A stretch of 64,000 nucleotides of DNA from Thiohalomonas denitrificans. Lineage in GTDB: Bacteria; Pseudomonadota; Gammaproteobacteria; Thiohalomonadales; Thiohalomonadaceae. The translations under genes were made by a program, and so were the position numbers. The notes under the pieces were generated by a model, which searched no databases, was not told where the DNA came from, and worked only from the letters and a program-made list of their open reading frames with translations. Shown one piece after another: positions 27,638-36,351 of this stretch; within the stretch, counting starts at the first letter, position 1; every line of letters starts with the position of its first letter. The stretch lies in assembly GCF_900102855.1 (NCBI RefSeq), contig NZ_FMWD01000003.1, positions 1-64,000 of the forward strand, given 5' to 3'.

Positions 27638-28357
27638 ATGACTGAGACAATACAGCGAGCGGATACGGTCGAAGCCCTGCGTAGCCGCGCCCACTGGTAC
27701 CGGCTACTGGCAGGTGCTTTTGCCGAAGAGCCGCAGAGCGGTTTTTTGCGTGAACTGCGTGGCGAACAGTGTCTGGCGGATCTTGCCGAGCTCGGCGTCG
27801 ATTTCGATGACGATTTTCTGGGCCACGATGAGGAGATGCTGACGGAAGAGTTGGCCGCTGAATACACCATGCTGTTCATTGCGCCCGGAGGGTTTCCGCC
27901 GGTGGAGTCGGTGCGACTGCAGGGCGGTTATCGCCAGAGCGCAGTCAACGAGACCCGCGATGCCTATGCCGCTGAGGGGTTTGCGGTGCAGTCCGGGCGC
28001 TTCGCAACTTTCGAGGACCACCTGTCGGTGGAGATGCAGTTCATCGCAGCCCTGCTGGAAGGGCAGGCCGAAGCGCTCGTTGCCGGTAACGAGAACGAGG
28101 CGCGTCGTATCGGGAAGGTGGTGAAGCGTTTCTGGGTGAAACACCTGGGACGCTGGAGCAGGGGCTTTGCGCAAATCGTGGAAGGGGCGACCGAACACAG
28201 CTTCTACCGCGAAATGGCGCGGTTGCTGGAGGCCTTTACCCTCGCGGAACTCGAGGTGCTGGGACTGGACGTCGCGGATGAGGACGGGGCAAGGCTGAGG
28301 GCACCCAAACCCGATGCGGTAACCCGGCCGATGCAGTGCGGGGGAGCGGCTACATGA
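27638..28357 (+). CDS. TorD/DmsD-like molybdoenzyme chaperone
   Basis: 239 residues, all-helical, with the TorD-family features: RAHWYRLLAGAFAEEP at the start, EEMLTEELAAEYTMLFIAPGGFPPVESVRL (about residues 65-95) and the EDHLSVEMQFIAALLE motif near 130. It should bind the Tat signal of the A subunit and hold it back until the molybdenum cofactor and clusters are inserted. It lies 53 bases after the A gene, beyond a hairpin, and overlaps the next gene by 4 bases. Confidence 0.9.
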   Translation: MTETIQRADTVEALRSRAHWYRLLAGAFAEEPQSGFLRELRGEQCLADLAELGVDFDDDFLGHDEEMLTEELAAEYTMLFIAPGGFPPVESVRLQGGYRQSAVNETRDAYAAEGFAVQSGRFATFEDHLSVEMQFIAALLEGQAEALVAGNENEARRIGKVVKRFWVKHLGRWSRGFAQIVEGATEHSFYREMARLLEAFTLAELEVLGLDVADEDGARLRAPKPDAVTRPMQCGGAAT

Positions 28358-28752
28358 GTTTGCTTTTGTGGGATGAGCTGGCGGCATTGTGGCAGTCGGG
28401 TGATTTCCGCGGCGTGCATGACTGGGTCAATGAGCGCTGGTCGCGGACGGTGCAGGAGTCCCCGGACGGCGACGCCGACCCGTTCGCCCGCTTCTTGCAG
28501 GGCCTGGCGTTTGCCGCGCTCGCCTTTCACTTCGCTGAAGAGCAGAACGGCGAGAGTGCGGCCATCTTCGTTGAAGATGGCCTCGAGGTGCTGTCGCGCC
28601 TCCCGCCCTCGTATGCCGGCATTGAGATCACCCCCATCGTTGACGCACTGGCTGAGCTTCGCGAGCGTCTGCCGGTGACCGGTCTGGGGCTCCCCATCCC
28701 GCCCGTAGTCGCCGGTGTACGGGCGTTGCGCTTTTCCCACGGGAGTATGTAA
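28354..28752 (+). CDS. DUF309-like small helical protein
   Basis: 132 residues from ATG 28354, which overlaps the chaperone stop (ATGA). The pattern ELAALWQSGDFRGVHDWVNERW followed by FLQGLAFAALAFHFAEEQNGESAAIFVEDGLEVL resembles DUF309 (a helical family with a His-x2-Trp-Glu-like motif and a Leu-Gln-Gly helix); here the motif reads HDWVNERW. No enzymatic activity is known for the family. Coupling to the chaperone suggests a role in maturation of the molybdoenzyme. Confidence 0.72.
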   Translation: MSLLLWDELAALWQSGDFRGVHDWVNERWSRTVQESPDGDADPFARFLQGLAFAALAFHFAEEQNGESAAIFVEDGLEVLSRLPPSYAGIEITPIVDALAELRERLPVTGLGLPIPPVVAGVRALRFSHGSM

Positions 28753-29447
28753 TGAACGGCTACCAATGGGCGGTCTGGAAAGAGACTCTCGGCTTGGAAA
28801 GCGGGGAGGTGTGCGGTGAACGGCGTTTCTTGTTCGATGCCGGAGAGCCGGACAGTGAGCTGACCGGGTGCTGTGTGGTATCGCCCCGGGCGGATGCCCG
28901 GCGTATCGATGCCTTGTTGGTTGCGGGAGCCGAACAGGTCCTGCTGGGGGAGTCTGCGTTGTACGACAGCGCCCTTTTTACCGAGGCCATCGCACGTCAC
29001 GGCGGGGAGCGGATCGGCGTGTGGCTGCCGGTGCACCGGGCCAAGTCGAGTTGGGCGCTGGACACCACCAGCAATGCCGATTTCAACGTTGTTGCCGTGT
29101 CCAATCCGGTGCCGCGTTGGCTAGTCTTGCAAGCGGATCGCACGCCCACCGATGTCGATGCTCAGTGGTGGGCGGGGCAGATGATCGCCGCGGGCTGCGG
29201 GACGCTGCTGGTGTCCGTGGAGGCACCAGAGGATGATGATCTGCTTGCCTGCGCCGAAATGGCCGAGATCGCCGGTGAGCGATTCTGGCTCGATAGCGGT
29301 TCCGATGCTGTCGAAGAGCTGCGCTTCTGGACGCGTTACGGTCAGGCGCGCCGCCTGGTGCTACCGGCGGGCTGCGATGTGGATGGGACGACTTCGGCAC
29401 TCGAAGAGCGGCTGTCCCGGGACGAAGGTGTTACGTGTTCCGGTTGA
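28752..29447 (+). CDS. HisA/HisF-like barrel protein, unknown function
   Basis: 231 residues. The middle and C-terminal parts show the alternating strands and helices of a phosphoribosyl-isomerase-like barrel: DALLVAGAEQVLLGESALYD, GERIGVWLPV, MIAAGCGTLLVSVEAPED and LRFWTRYGQARRLVLPAG. The phosphate-binding glycines and the catalytic Asp pair of true HisA are not evident, so histidine synthesis is unlikely. The start codon shares one base with the preceding stop (TAATG). A role in cofactor handling would be a guess. Confidence 0.7.
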   Translation: MNGYQWAVWKETLGLESGEVCGERRFLFDAGEPDSELTGCCVVSPRADARRIDALLVAGAEQVLLGESALYDSALFTEAIARHGGERIGVWLPVHRAKSSWALDTTSNADFNVVAVSNPVPRWLVLQADRTPTDVDAQWWAGQMIAAGCGTLLVSVEAPEDDDLLACAEMAEIAGERFWLDSGSDAVEELRFWTRYGQARRLVLPAGCDVDGTTSALEERLSRDEGVTCSG

Positions 29448-29878
29448 TGGTGGCTCTGCCGTGGATCGCTATGGGCTCGACTGCTGTTGCCGAGGTGGTG
29501 GTCGACGCGGAGGCCTTGGCCAAACTGGAGGGCGCCACAGGCTGGCCCGTGGTCGATGTCCGTGGACCGGCCGAACGTAGTCGTGTGCCGATCCCGGATG
29601 GACGCGATCTCGGGCCGGAACTTGATGAGGTGACCGGTCGCGTCCTGGTGATAGCCTCCGATGACGAGATCGCACAAGAGGCGGCGCGTGCCGTCGAATC
29701 GCGACTTCGCACGGTGGAGGCGTTCGCAGTAAAGGGCGGAATCGATACACTGCGGGTCATACGGCCCGACCTGCTGCCGAGTATCGAAAGCGGTGCGATG
29801 CCGGGTACCTATACCATTCCGACGGATACCTGCCAGCCGGGCCCGGCGCTGCATACATTCTCCGACGAGAAGAAATAG
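29435..29878 (+). CDS. exported rhodanese-like protein without active-site Cys
   Basis: 147 residues starting at GTG 29435, preceded by AAGGTG at a good distance; an ATG at 29447 lacks a ribosome site and the Arg of the signal's n-region. Residues 1-20 form a signal peptide ending AVAE. The rest has a rhodanese start (WPVVDVRGPAER) and a second strand (RVLVIASDDEIAQEAARAVE), where the usual catalytic Cys loop reads ASDDE, so sulfur transfer by the normal mechanism is not expected. A single cysteine remains in the C-terminal stretch TIPTDTCQPGPALHTF. Probably periplasmic, like the molybdoenzyme. Confidence 0.75.
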   Translation: MFRLMVALPWIAMGSTAVAEVVVDAEALAKLEGATGWPVVDVRGPAERSRVPIPDGRDLGPELDEVTGRVLVIASDDEIAQEAARAVESRLRTVEAFAVKGGIDTLRVIRPDLLPSIESGAMPGTYTIPTDTCQPGPALHTFSDEKK

Positions 29879-29883
29879 CGGTT

Positions 29884-30957
29884 ATGGCCATTGCAATGGA
29901 AACCCTTCCCGAGGTCCGCATTCAGCGCTGCGTGCGTTACCGTTTTCGCTACAGCCACTGCAGCCGCTGTGCCGACGGCTGTCCTCCCGGCGCGCTAACA
30001 CCCGATGAGGAGGGTGTGACGCTTGATGCAGCGCGCTGCAGCGGTTGCGGCCTGTGTGGTACCGCCTGTCCCACAGCGGTGTTCGAACCGGCCCGACTTC
30101 CGTTGGCGGCATTGGTGAAGCCGGAGACCCCGTCGCTGAGCATCGTCTGTGCCCCGTCCGGATTGAGAGGGGAGGTGCGGGTGCCCTGTCTGGGCGACCT
30201 GGACCTTGCGCTGCTCGCCAGCCTAGCGCAGCGCGAAATCGCGGTAACCTTGCGGGTCGCGGGACACTGTGAGAATTGCGCCAATGCCCCCGTAGGCGGA
30301 GAGCGGGTGGAGGGGCTTGCCGGTGCACTTGACGAGTTGGGTAAGGCGGCATCCGATCAGGGACTTCCCTGGAGCGCGCCGCTCGTGGAAACCGAAGATA
30401 CTGGACGTACGCACCAGGCGGATCGCCGGCAACTGTTTCGCCGCTGGGCCAATCGTGTCGTTCAGAGTTCACATGACCAGGTCGAGTTGGAGGTTCCCGC
30501 ATTCGCTGTCCGCGCTGCGGCGCACTTCGTTCCAGCGCGGCGCCGACTGGCCGAGGTGGTACTGGGACGGTTTGAGGCCGTTCCCGAATCGACTGGACTC
30601 GCTCTTCTATTGGGAGTCGGCAGCATCGATGCTCGAGCGGGGAGATGTACTGGTTGTGAGTCCTGCGCCCGGGTTTGCCCCAGCGGCGCACTGAAGATTT
30701 TTGAAGGAGATAGCCGCTGGGAACTGCAATTCAGGATCGGACAGTGCCTGGGGTGCGGTGTCTGTGTTGAGGCGTGTGGGGCCGGTGCGCTGACGCTACA
30801 TCATCATTGGCAGCCCGCAGCGGATGCGCCGGTAGCATTACACTCCCTGCGGCGGTTCCTTTGCGAGAGTTGCGGGCGCTTTTTTATCGGACTGGAGGAG
30901 GATACCTGCCCGGTCTGTTCGGATGACGAAGACAATTTCGAGGCCATTTTCGGCTGA
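29884..30957 (+). CDS. multi-cluster ferredoxin-like protein with zinc-ribbon end
   Basis: 357 residues, no signal. N-terminal cysteines Cys16, 26, 29 and 33 form an unusual first group, then CSGCGLCGTACP (52-62); a middle domain with VPCLGDLDLALLASL and GHCENCANAPVGG recalls the MvhD-type domain of heterodisulfide-reductase-linked proteins; then CTGCESCARVCPSGAL and CLGCGVCVEACGAGAL, and a terminal CESCG...CPVCSDDE pair like rubredoxin or a zinc ribbon. Up to four [4Fe-4S] clusters. Cytoplasmic electron carrier or cluster donor for the molybdoenzyme operon, by context; I know of no characterised homologue. Confidence 0.8.
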   Translation: MAIAMETLPEVRIQRCVRYRFRYSHCSRCADGCPPGALTPDEEGVTLDAARCSGCGLCGTACPTAVFEPARLPLAALVKPETPSLSIVCAPSGLRGEVRVPCLGDLDLALLASLAQREIAVTLRVAGHCENCANAPVGGERVEGLAGALDELGKAASDQGLPWSAPLVETEDTGRTHQADRRQLFRRWANRVVQSSHDQVELEVPAFAVRAAAHFVPARRRLAEVVLGRFEAVPESTGLALLLGVGSIDARAGRCTGCESCARVCPSGALKIFEGDSRWELQFRIGQCLGCGVCVEACGAGALTLHHHWQPAADAPVALHSLRRFLCESCGRFFIGLEEDTCPVCSDDEDNFEAIFG

Positions 30958-30966
30958 GGAGGGCAT

Positions 30967-31368
30967 ATGCAGTGGGAATTCACACCTGAAGAGGTAGCAA
31001 AAGGCGCAGTGGATTACGGGCTCGCCGAATTTCGCAAGGGCCTGGAAGCCGAGGTGAAAATGAACCTCGGCGGCGACGACGAGGCGTTTTTACAGCAGAG
31101 CTTCGACCTGATCTATGACCTTTGCTACTGGATGGCCACGGGCCGGGAATTCGCCGACTTCGCCGCCACCCTCGACGACGATACCCCGCTCGAGATACAT
31201 GTTCTGCAGGTCATCAAGGAATACATGCGGGACAACATCACCATGCTAGGCGCCATTTTGCAACGGCTGATCATGGATGGCGTGGAGAACGGGATGCCGA
31301 CTCACGAGGCGATTGAAAACGCGGCCCGACAGCATGCCGAGACTGTTTCCGGCTCATTACGCCCTTAA
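30967..31368 (+). CDS. unknown small helical protein, end of operon
   Basis: 133 residues, acidic and helical, no cysteine cluster (one Cys in YDLCYWMATGREF), no signal. It follows the ferredoxin-like gene by 9 bases with a GAGGAGG ribosome site, so it is part of the operon. The sequence has the look of a small helical assembly factor but I recognise no family. Confidence 0.75.
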   Translation: MQWEFTPEEVAKGAVDYGLAEFRKGLEAEVKMNLGGDDEAFLQQSFDLIYDLCYWMATGREFADFAATLDDDTPLEIHVLQVIKEYMRDNITMLGAILQRLIMDGVENGMPTHEAIENAARQHAETVSGSLRP

Positions 31369-31453
31369 GGTCTTGGGAAAGTTCCCATGGCGAAATATCT
31401 CCAGAACTCTTAGAATTTGCATCCCCGCCAATTTTCATGTCTGCGTTATACCT

Positions 31454-32389
31454 ATGCTTCAACAAACTCCCGAATCCGATGCCCGGTTGCCGTTGCCCCT
31501 GCTGTCTATGGTCGCTGTTGTCCTGCCCCTTCTGGTTGCCGGATTGCTGGATTGGTTCGTGGTCATCCCGGGCGACCGCTCTATCCGTTTCGAGATCCCC
31601 TTGGTAGTCGTAACGGCTTCAGACGCCGATACACTCGAATCCATCTTCAGCCGCCACAACTATTTCTGGCCGCCGGAGAACACGGTTCCACCACTGCTGG
31701 TGGCCAGGATTCCTTCGGACGTAAGCCGTTTGCATGCGGAGCGTAAAAAGAGCCTGTTCTTCCGGATAATGCTTCCTGTGGTACTGGCGGAGAACGAGCG
31801 GGTTCGGAACCTGCGACAGACCGTTCGCAAGGGGTTTGAAAACGGTGCGCCGCCTCCCGACAGCGAGCAATGGCAACAGCTGACAGCACTCGCCAGGGAC
31901 TACGGCGTCGAGATGGAGGTCGCCGACCCGCTGTTCGAGCGCCGATTATTAAAGCGCATCGATGTGATCCCTCCCGGGCTGATGCTGGCGCAGGCGGCCA
32001 ATGAGAGTGCCTGGGGTACTTCTCGGTTCGCGCGCGAGGGCAACAATCTGTTCGGGGAGTGGACCTGGAATGCGGATCAGGGGATGGTGCCGTTGCGTCG
32101 CACGGCGGGTGCCGACCATTACGTGCGCAAATTTCCGGACCTGCGCAGTTCAGTACGGGCCTATTTGAAGAACCTCAACACGGGCCGCGCCTATAGTGAA
32201 CTGCGCAGGATCCGTGCCGAGTTGCGAAAGGCTGGTCGGTCTCTGGAGCCGCAGGTATTGGCCGAGGGGTTGCTGCGCTATTCGGAACGCGGTCCCGACT
32301 ATGTAACCGAGATCCGCGCCATGATCGACTACAACGGGCTTAGTGATTTGGGTCCGCTGCAATTGGCGGAATCACCCAGGGTTGACTGA
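31454..32389 (+). CDS. Bax-like glucosaminidase-domain protein
   Basis: 311 residues from ATG 31454; the open frame upstream overlaps another gene and is ignored. One membrane segment at about 16-37 anchors it, then a spacer region, then (about 165-300) the Bax/FlgJ-type glucosaminidase domain with LMLAQAANESAWGTSRFAREGNNLFGEWTW, where the Glu of ANESAWG is the likely catalytic acid. It should cleave peptidoglycan glycan strands in the periplasm. Its last 50 bp overlap the end of the convergent deacetylase gene. Confidence 0.88.
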   Translation: MLQQTPESDARLPLPLLSMVAVVLPLLVAGLLDWFVVIPGDRSIRFEIPLVVVTASDADTLESIFSRHNYFWPPENTVPPLLVARIPSDVSRLHAERKKSLFFRIMLPVVLAENERVRNLRQTVRKGFENGAPPPDSEQWQQLTALARDYGVEMEVADPLFERRLLKRIDVIPPGLMLAQAANESAWGTSRFAREGNNLFGEWTWNADQGMVPLRRTAGADHYVRKFPDLRSSVRAYLKNLNTGRAYSELRRIRAELRKAGRSLEPQVLAEGLLRYSERGPDYVTEIRAMIDYNGLSDLGPLQLAESPRVD

Positions 32390-33413
32390 ACCAGTACCAA
32401 CCCCCGCCCGCTGAGGGCGCCGTGCAGTTGTAGCGTGCCCGGCCCGGTTCGAATGGCTCGGAGGCCTGCATGGAAAACCGGTTCTCGTCCCGCCCTGACA
32501 GCTCCAGTGGCAGGCGCCCCTGGGGACCGCCATAGCAGGCCAGCCGTTCCGGATCGATGCTATTCGGAGCCAGCGTGATGCTCAGTCGGGGCGGATTGTT
32601 GCTCTCCACCAGGGGGTCCCGGGGGGTAAGTGAAATCACCGGTAGCGGGAGACTGTTTGCCTTGATGGCAAACTCATCCAGGTCCGAGAAGTTCTCGTTG
32701 ATGGGATAGCGGGGCAGCGCACGAAGGTCCGATAACGGGCCCATGGCCCCCGAGTGCTGGCCAAATCCGACGTAGCCGAGGTCCTCGACGAGGTCGGCGA
32801 GGGCCGAACTGTACTCTCCGAACGGGTAGGCGAACAAACGTCCCGGATTGACTGCATCGCCCAACTCCTCCCGCAGCCGTGCCTCGGCTGCGCGAATATC
32901 TCCTTTTACCCGTTTGTTCCAGGTGGCCGCGGATTCACCGGATCTGCGAGCGAGCAGATGATCATGGGAGGTGCTGTGGTTGGCGAATCTCACGCCGGTC
33001 GCCTGCATCTCGCGCATCTGTTCCCAGTCCATGATGTCGGACAGGCCCTGGTCCACCCCGTGGGTGCTGACGAACACCGTGAACGGCCAGTCCCGCTCCC
33101 GTAGCTGTGGCCAGGCGTTTTCGTAGACGCTGTGATAGGCGTCGTCGAAAGTGATCGCTATCGTACGTTCGGGGATCGGCATTCCCGTCTTCAGGTGACG
33201 GACGATGCGTTCCAGCGGCCAGATCCGAAACCCCTCTCGCTCGAGGTAGTCCAACTGCGCCCCGAAATCTTCCTGACGGACGTTGGTCGAGGGATAGCGG
33301 GAATCATCGACACGATGGTACATGAAGGCGACGGCATGCCCCGGCGATTCGGCGCCGGCATTGCAGGCGGCAAGGATGGTGCCCAGCAGTAGAGCGGAAA
33401 GAATTATTCGCAT
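32340..33413 (-). CDS. polysaccharide deacetylase family lipoprotein
   Basis: 357 residues from ATG 33413. The signal MRIILSALLLGTILAAC ends in a lipobox-like LAAC. The NodB-type domain has FMYHRVDD, the metal-binding Asp pair FAFTFDDAYHS-like motif (IAITFDDAYHS here) and the His-x-x-x-His motif NHSTSHDH. The C-terminal third is a beta-rich extension not needed for catalysis. Such enzymes remove N-acetyl groups from peptidoglycan or exopolysaccharide. Convergent overlap with the Bax-like gene. Confidence 0.88.
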   Translation of the reverse strand: MRIILSALLLGTILAACNAGAESPGHAVAFMYHRVDDSRYPSTNVRQEDFGAQLDYLEREGFRIWPLERIVRHLKTGMPIPERTIAITFDDAYHSVYENAWPQLRERDWPFTVFVSTHGVDQGLSDIMDWEQMREMQATGVRFANHSTSHDHLLARRSGESAATWNKRVKGDIRAAEARLREELGDAVNPGRLFAYPFGEYSSALADLVEDLGYVGFGQHSGAMGPLSDLRALPRYPINENFSDLDEFAIKANSLPLPVISLTPRDPLVESNNPPRLSITLAPNSIDPERLACYGGPQGRLPLELSGRDENRFSMQASEPFEPGRARYNCTAPSAGGGWYWFSQPWVIPPIAADPNH

Positions 33414-33536
33414 GGCTCCCAGTATACAGGGGCGCGGGGCTGCCTCGAAGGGGAATACACCGGCTTTGCACGCGGCAGAGGTCGGGGCTCGGGGGGTGAA
33501 ATCTTTTAAACGCACCAATCCGAACCCGCTCTGAAC

Positions 33537-36089
33537 TCACGGTGCGCTCAGGCTGGAGTGCCTCCACAGGATCAGTGGGCTCTCCAGTGGAACCCGGGCG
33601 TGTGGATGATGTGGCACCAGCCGTGGGGTGTAGTGTTCTGCCGGCCGATCGGCGGGGACCCGGGCATGGAAGGTGAACCCATTGACGGTGCCGGGCAGCG
33701 GCTGGCCACGCTCAAGGGGCCAGACCGACTGTTCGTCCTCGCTCCGCGGCACGGCATAAAGTTGCGCAGCCACAAAATCCGGGTCGATTTCATCGAGAAA
33801 GATCTGCAGGCGGAAAAGGTAGTGTTCGCCATCGTTCTCGACGCCGCCGCCGCCAAAGTGAAGGCGAGGCCAGTGCTTTTTGATGGAGTGTCGCCAGGCC
33901 TCGAGCTCTTCTGCAAGCGCACCATTGTTATCGACACGGCGACGCCACTCCGCCGCTGCAGGCAGATAGTAGTCTTCGGTATATTGGCGCACCATGCGGT
34001 TGGCGGAAAACGTCGGCGTCAGGTGGGCCATGCTCTCTCGCAGCCGCTGCACCCAGGCGGTGGGGATTCCCTGCTCATTCCGGTTATAAAAGGCGGGCAC
34101 CACCTCGTTCTCCAGCAGGGAGTAGAGCTGCTCTGCCTCATGGGCATCCCATGCCGGGTCGCTATCATGCTCGCGGCCATCGCCGATCGACCAGCCCGCT
34201 TCCGGACGATAGGCCTCGGCCCACCAGCCGTCCAGCTCGGAAATGTTGAGCCCGCCATTGACCAGCACCTTCATGCCGCTGGTACCACTCGCCTCCCAGG
34301 GGCGCAGTGGGGTGTTGAGCCATAGATCCACCCCCTGCACCAGTTCGGTGGCCAGACCGATGGCGTAGTCTTCCACGAATACCATGCGACCTTGCGCCCG
34401 GGAGTGGTGCATGAAATCGCTCCAGCGCCGCACCATCTTTTGACCCAGCCGATCTTTGGGGTGGGCCTTGCCGGCGATTACCAGCTGGACGGGTCTCTCG
34501 GAGTCATTCAGCAGTCGCTCCAGCCGTTGCGGATCATGCAACAGCAGGTCGGGCCGTTTGTAGGTAGCGAAACGACGGGCAAAGCCAATGGTCAGGCAGT
34601 TGGGATCGAGTCGTTCGATCAATGACTCCGCGAGGGCGGGGCCCTGCCCGCGCGCCCGCAGCTGCCGGACCAGCCGTTGGCGCAGGTGACCGATCAGGTC
34701 CTGGCGCTGACGGCCCCGAAAGTCCCAGAGGGTCTCGTCATCGACTGCCCGGAAACCCGCCTCCAGGCCCTCCTGCGCGCCGAGCCAGCGCTCTTTCCCG
34801 CAGGCGTTGGTCCACAGTCGGTCGGCATGGGCTGAATCCCACGAGGGCATATGCACCCCGTTGGTGACGTGGCCGATGGGTATCTCGTGCCGGGGACGTC
34901 CGGGGAACAGGGGTTGAAAGATGCTGCGGCTGACTTCGCCGTGAAGCTGACTGACGCCGTTTATGCGGGCGCTGCACCGCAAAGCCAGGTAGGCCATGTT
35001 GAACGGCTCATGGGCATCGGGTCCATTGATGCGGCCGAGGGCCAGCAGCTCTTCCAGTTCGACTCCCAGCGATCGGGTGAGAGGCTCCAGATACTGTGCG
35101 ATCAGCTCCTTTGGAAAGCGATCGAAGGCTGCATCCACCGGAGTGTGGCTGGTGAAGATGTTGCCCGCTGCCGTGGCCCGAAGCGCTGTTGAAAAATCGG
35201 TGCCGGAGCGGCGCATGAAATCGGCAGCCCGCTCAAGGACCGCAAACGCCGGGTGGCCTTCATTAAGATGGAGTACGTCACACTGGATGGCAAGGGCACG
35301 CAGCAGCCGCCAACCGCCGATGCCGAGGACCAGCTCCTGTTGCAGTCGCATCTCTACACTGCCGCCGTAGAGCTCCGCTGTAATGCCGCGGTCAGCCGGT
35401 CCATTCAGCGGATGGTTGCTGTCAAGCAGGTAGAGCCGGTTGCGTCCGGCCTGGACCTGCCAGGCCCGCAGGTGAAGTTCGCGACCCGGCAAATCGATGC
35501 TGACCCGCAGCCACTCACCCTCGACATCGCGCAGGGGCATGACCGGGAGCAGCGTCGGGTCGTTATAGGGATAGCTGGCGATCTGTTCACCAGTGGCATC
35601 CAGGCTTTGGCGGAAGTAGCCCTGCTGGTAAAGCAGTCCCACTCCAATCAGGGGAACACCGAGGTCACTGGCCGTCTTCAGGTGATCGCCGGCAAGGATG
35701 CCGAGCCCACCGGAATAGATGGGCAGCGCCTCGCCCAGGCCGAACTCCATGCTCAGGTAAGCGACACCGTTCAGTTCATCACTGGCGTGGGTTTCACTGA
35801 ACCAGCTTGACGACGCGAGGTACTTCTCTCTGGTCGCCAGCAAACGCTCCAGTTCCGACCGGAAGGTTTCATCTTCGGCAAGCTTCTCCAGCCGACGGTG
35901 GGATACACTCTCCAGGATCAGCCAGGCATTGCCCGTGGCGTTCCAGAGTTCCGGGTCGATGCTTTCCCAGAGACGGTCGGCGGCGTGATTCCAGTTCCAG
36001 CGCACATCCAGCGCCAGCTCGGCCAGTCCCGCAAGTTGCGGTGGCAGCGGGCGCGGCAGGTAACTCGGGTTGGTATGCAGGTTTGCCAT
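33537..36089 (-). CDS. glgP: alpha-glucan phosphorylase
   Basis: 850 residues from ATG 36089 (MANLHTNPSYLPRPLPPQLAGLAELALDVRWNWN, the usual start with a DUF3417-type N-terminus). The open frame upstream is not homologous-looking. The pyridoxal-phosphate Lys is in EASGTSGMKVLVNGG; GYFRQSLDATGEQ and NEGHPAFAVLERA are other family motifs. It releases glucose-1-phosphate from glycogen or maltodextrins. No other glycogen genes are in the window. Confidence 0.94.
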   Translation of the reverse strand: MANLHTNPSYLPRPLPPQLAGLAELALDVRWNWNHAADRLWESIDPELWNATGNAWLILESVSHRRLEKLAEDETFRSELERLLATREKYLASSSWFSETHASDELNGVAYLSMEFGLGEALPIYSGGLGILAGDHLKTASDLGVPLIGVGLLYQQGYFRQSLDATGEQIASYPYNDPTLLPVMPLRDVEGEWLRVSIDLPGRELHLRAWQVQAGRNRLYLLDSNHPLNGPADRGITAELYGGSVEMRLQQELVLGIGGWRLLRALAIQCDVLHLNEGHPAFAVLERAADFMRRSGTDFSTALRATAAGNIFTSHTPVDAAFDRFPKELIAQYLEPLTRSLGVELEELLALGRINGPDAHEPFNMAYLALRCSARINGVSQLHGEVSRSIFQPLFPGRPRHEIPIGHVTNGVHMPSWDSAHADRLWTNACGKERWLGAQEGLEAGFRAVDDETLWDFRGRQRQDLIGHLRQRLVRQLRARGQGPALAESLIERLDPNCLTIGFARRFATYKRPDLLLHDPQRLERLLNDSERPVQLVIAGKAHPKDRLGQKMVRRWSDFMHHSRAQGRMVFVEDYAIGLATELVQGVDLWLNTPLRPWEASGTSGMKVLVNGGLNISELDGWWAEAYRPEAGWSIGDGREHDSDPAWDAHEAEQLYSLLENEVVPAFYNRNEQGIPTAWVQRLRESMAHLTPTFSANRMVRQYTEDYYLPAAAEWRRRVDNNGALAEELEAWRHSIKKHWPRLHFGGGGVENDGEHYLFRLQIFLDEIDPDFVAAQLYAVPRSEDEQSVWPLERGQPLPGTVNGFTFHARVPADRPAEHYTPRLVPHHPHARVPLESPLILWRHSSLSAP

Positions 36090-36351
36090 GACGGAGTAAG
36101 CAACGGGCTTCGGTACAGTGTAACCGAAGGCCCCGGTGGCGGAAGGTTCGATTCCATCAGGAGTTGGCGGTTTCTGGACGGGAAAAAGGTCGTCTCTGCA
36201 CGCCGTGATTCCTGTGTCATCCGCAATAGGAGCGACCCGCACTCCGCAAAACCGCAATGTCCTGACGCTTTTGGGGGGCTCTGAAAGTATCGCCAAGCAT
36301 GCAACAGTACACTAGAATCCGGGGTCTTTGACCTACCGGCGGACGTATTGC

